Shown piece after piece: positions 6,502-7,137 of a stretch of DNA of 7,137 nucleotides. Every line of letters starts with the position of its first letter. Position 1 is the stretch's first letter. The position numbers and the translations under genes are program-made. Source of the DNA: Rhodospirillales bacterium (GTDB lineage: Bacteria; Pseudomonadota; Alphaproteobacteria; Rhodospirillales; JASLLV01); contig JASMAE010000205.1 of the NCBI GenBank assembly GCA_030754475.1, forward strand, positions 1 through 7,137, read 5' to 3'. The notes under the pieces were generated by a model, which ran no database searches, was not told where the DNA came from, and was given only the letters and a program-made list of their open reading frames with translations.

Positions 6502-6530
6502 AGAATAGACTAGATTCACGTGGCCGGCAG
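6502..6530 (-). promoter_or_regulatory. Possible sigma-70-type promoter for the cyclase unit
   Basis: The only AT-rich patch in the 246-base gap holds TATTCT (6507-6502) as a -10 candidate. A poor -35 candidate, CTGCCG (6530-6525), lies 17 bases upstream. The call rests on position and local AT content more than on consensus match. The rest of the 6435-6680 gap shows no gene. Confidence 0.2.
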
Positions 6531-6680
6531 ATCGCCGTAAGCGAGTGCGACCGACCACCATCCCGTCTAGGCGCCGCATCGCTCGGCAGACTCCAATGGC
6601 GCAGCCCGAACGCCGTACAATCCCGCTTCCGCCGCCCCTCGGGCACCGGACGACGGGCGTTCGCGTTCGGCGAGGCGCAC

Positions 6681-7137
6681 CTACTTGCTCGTCGCTTCGT
6701 AGACGCCGTCCCACTCGGGACCGGGCGGATTGGCCTCGTATTCGTCGATCCGTTCGGCGTAGACATCGTAAAGACCGCCCAGCGCGAAGCCGTCCATGAG
6801 CTGGCGGCACGCCGCGATCTTCTCGCGCGCCTGCGCCCAATCCTGGTCGCGATAGGCTTCCAACAGCTCCACATGCGTACCGCCGAGCGACTGGTACGCA
6901 TTGCCCGCCTTCATGGTCTCGTCGCCGAGAAGCGTGTAGATGCGTACCGCCTCTGTCTTGCCCTTGACCTTGATGAGGTCGAGCTCGAGCGTCGCCAGGC
7001 CGTCGACGTGGGCGAACGTGTTCTCGCCGATGACGATGTCGACCACATACGTCTTGCATTGGCCTTCGAGCCGGGACGCGAGGTTCACGTTGTCGCCGAG
7101 CACCGAGTAGTCGAAGCGCTGGTCCGACCCCATATTG
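6681..7137 (-). CDS. Class III nucleotide cyclase, C-terminal part, cut by window edge
   Basis: The last 151 residues of a class III adenylate/guanylate cyclase are visible; the gene starts outside the window, so its sensor domains and the two metal-binding Asp residues cannot be seen. Counting from the Met at 7133, the segment RFDYSVLGDNVNLASRLE (6-23) contains the transition-state residues N17 and R21 and a Ser (S10) at the second purine-recognition position. KVKGKTEAVRIY (about 54-66) is the usual closing strand of the catalytic domain. A helical tail follows and ends in NPPGPEWDGV..TSK, closely resembling the end of the GAF-GAF-PAS cyclase in this window. The catalytic style resembles CHASE2-type periplasmic-sensing cyclases of alphaproteobacteria, but that is only a guess without the N-terminus. 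A 246-base gap separates it from the repeat-protein gene, so they may not share a transcript. Confidence 0.9.
   Translation of the reverse strand, partial: NMGSDQRFDYSVLGDNVNLASRLEGQCKTYVVDIVIGENTFAHVDGLATLELDLIKVKGKTEAVRIYTLLGDETMKAGNAYQSLGGTHVELLEAYRDQDWAQAREKIAACRQLMDGFALGGLYDVYAERIDEYEANPPGPEWDGVYEATSK

Overview
The window is GC-rich, densely packed chromosomal DNA. Gene content and protein style (a GAF/PAS adenylate cyclase, a second cyclase with an 'RFDYSVLGD' type catalytic core, a FAH-family hydrolase, a gamma-type carbonic anhydrase) fit an alphaproteobacterium, probably a Rhodospirillales- or Rhizobiales-like lineage. That placement rests on impression, not on a marker gene. No RNA gene, insertion sequence, CRISPR array or attachment site is visible.

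The left half (about 1-2489) reads on the + strand. It holds a small protein of unknown function with two membrane segments (116-679) and a 281-base gap with two hairpins. After the gap come a FAH-superfamily enzyme (961-1959) and a gamma carbonic anhydrase-like protein (1956-2489), whose GTG start overlaps the FAH stop as GTGA. The last two look like one transcription unit of small-molecule metabolism.

The right half (2599-7137) reads on the - strand and meets the left half tail to tail at about 2490-2600, where hairpins lie. In transcription order it contains the C-terminal end of a class III nucleotide cyclase cut by the window edge (7137-6681) and a 246-base intergenic region with a 15-base palindrome. 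Then follow a 241-residue protein built of 36-residue helical repeats (6434-5709), a GAF-GAF-PAS-adenylate cyclase (5719-3401) and a short-chain dehydrogenase (3393-2599). The repeat protein overlaps the cyclase by 11 bases and the dehydrogenase starts within 50 bases of the cyclase stop, so these three are probably co-transcribed.

The most interesting part is the cyclase unit. The cyclase has the same domain order as Anabaena CyaB1, with a complete NKFDE motif in the second GAF domain only and the Lys/Thr substrate-recognition pair of class IIIb adenylate cyclases. It is translationally coupled to an uncharacterised tandem-repeat coiled-coil protein. This suggests a cAMP-producing signalling module with an elongated helical partner, next to a second cyclase that ends in a related C-terminal tail.
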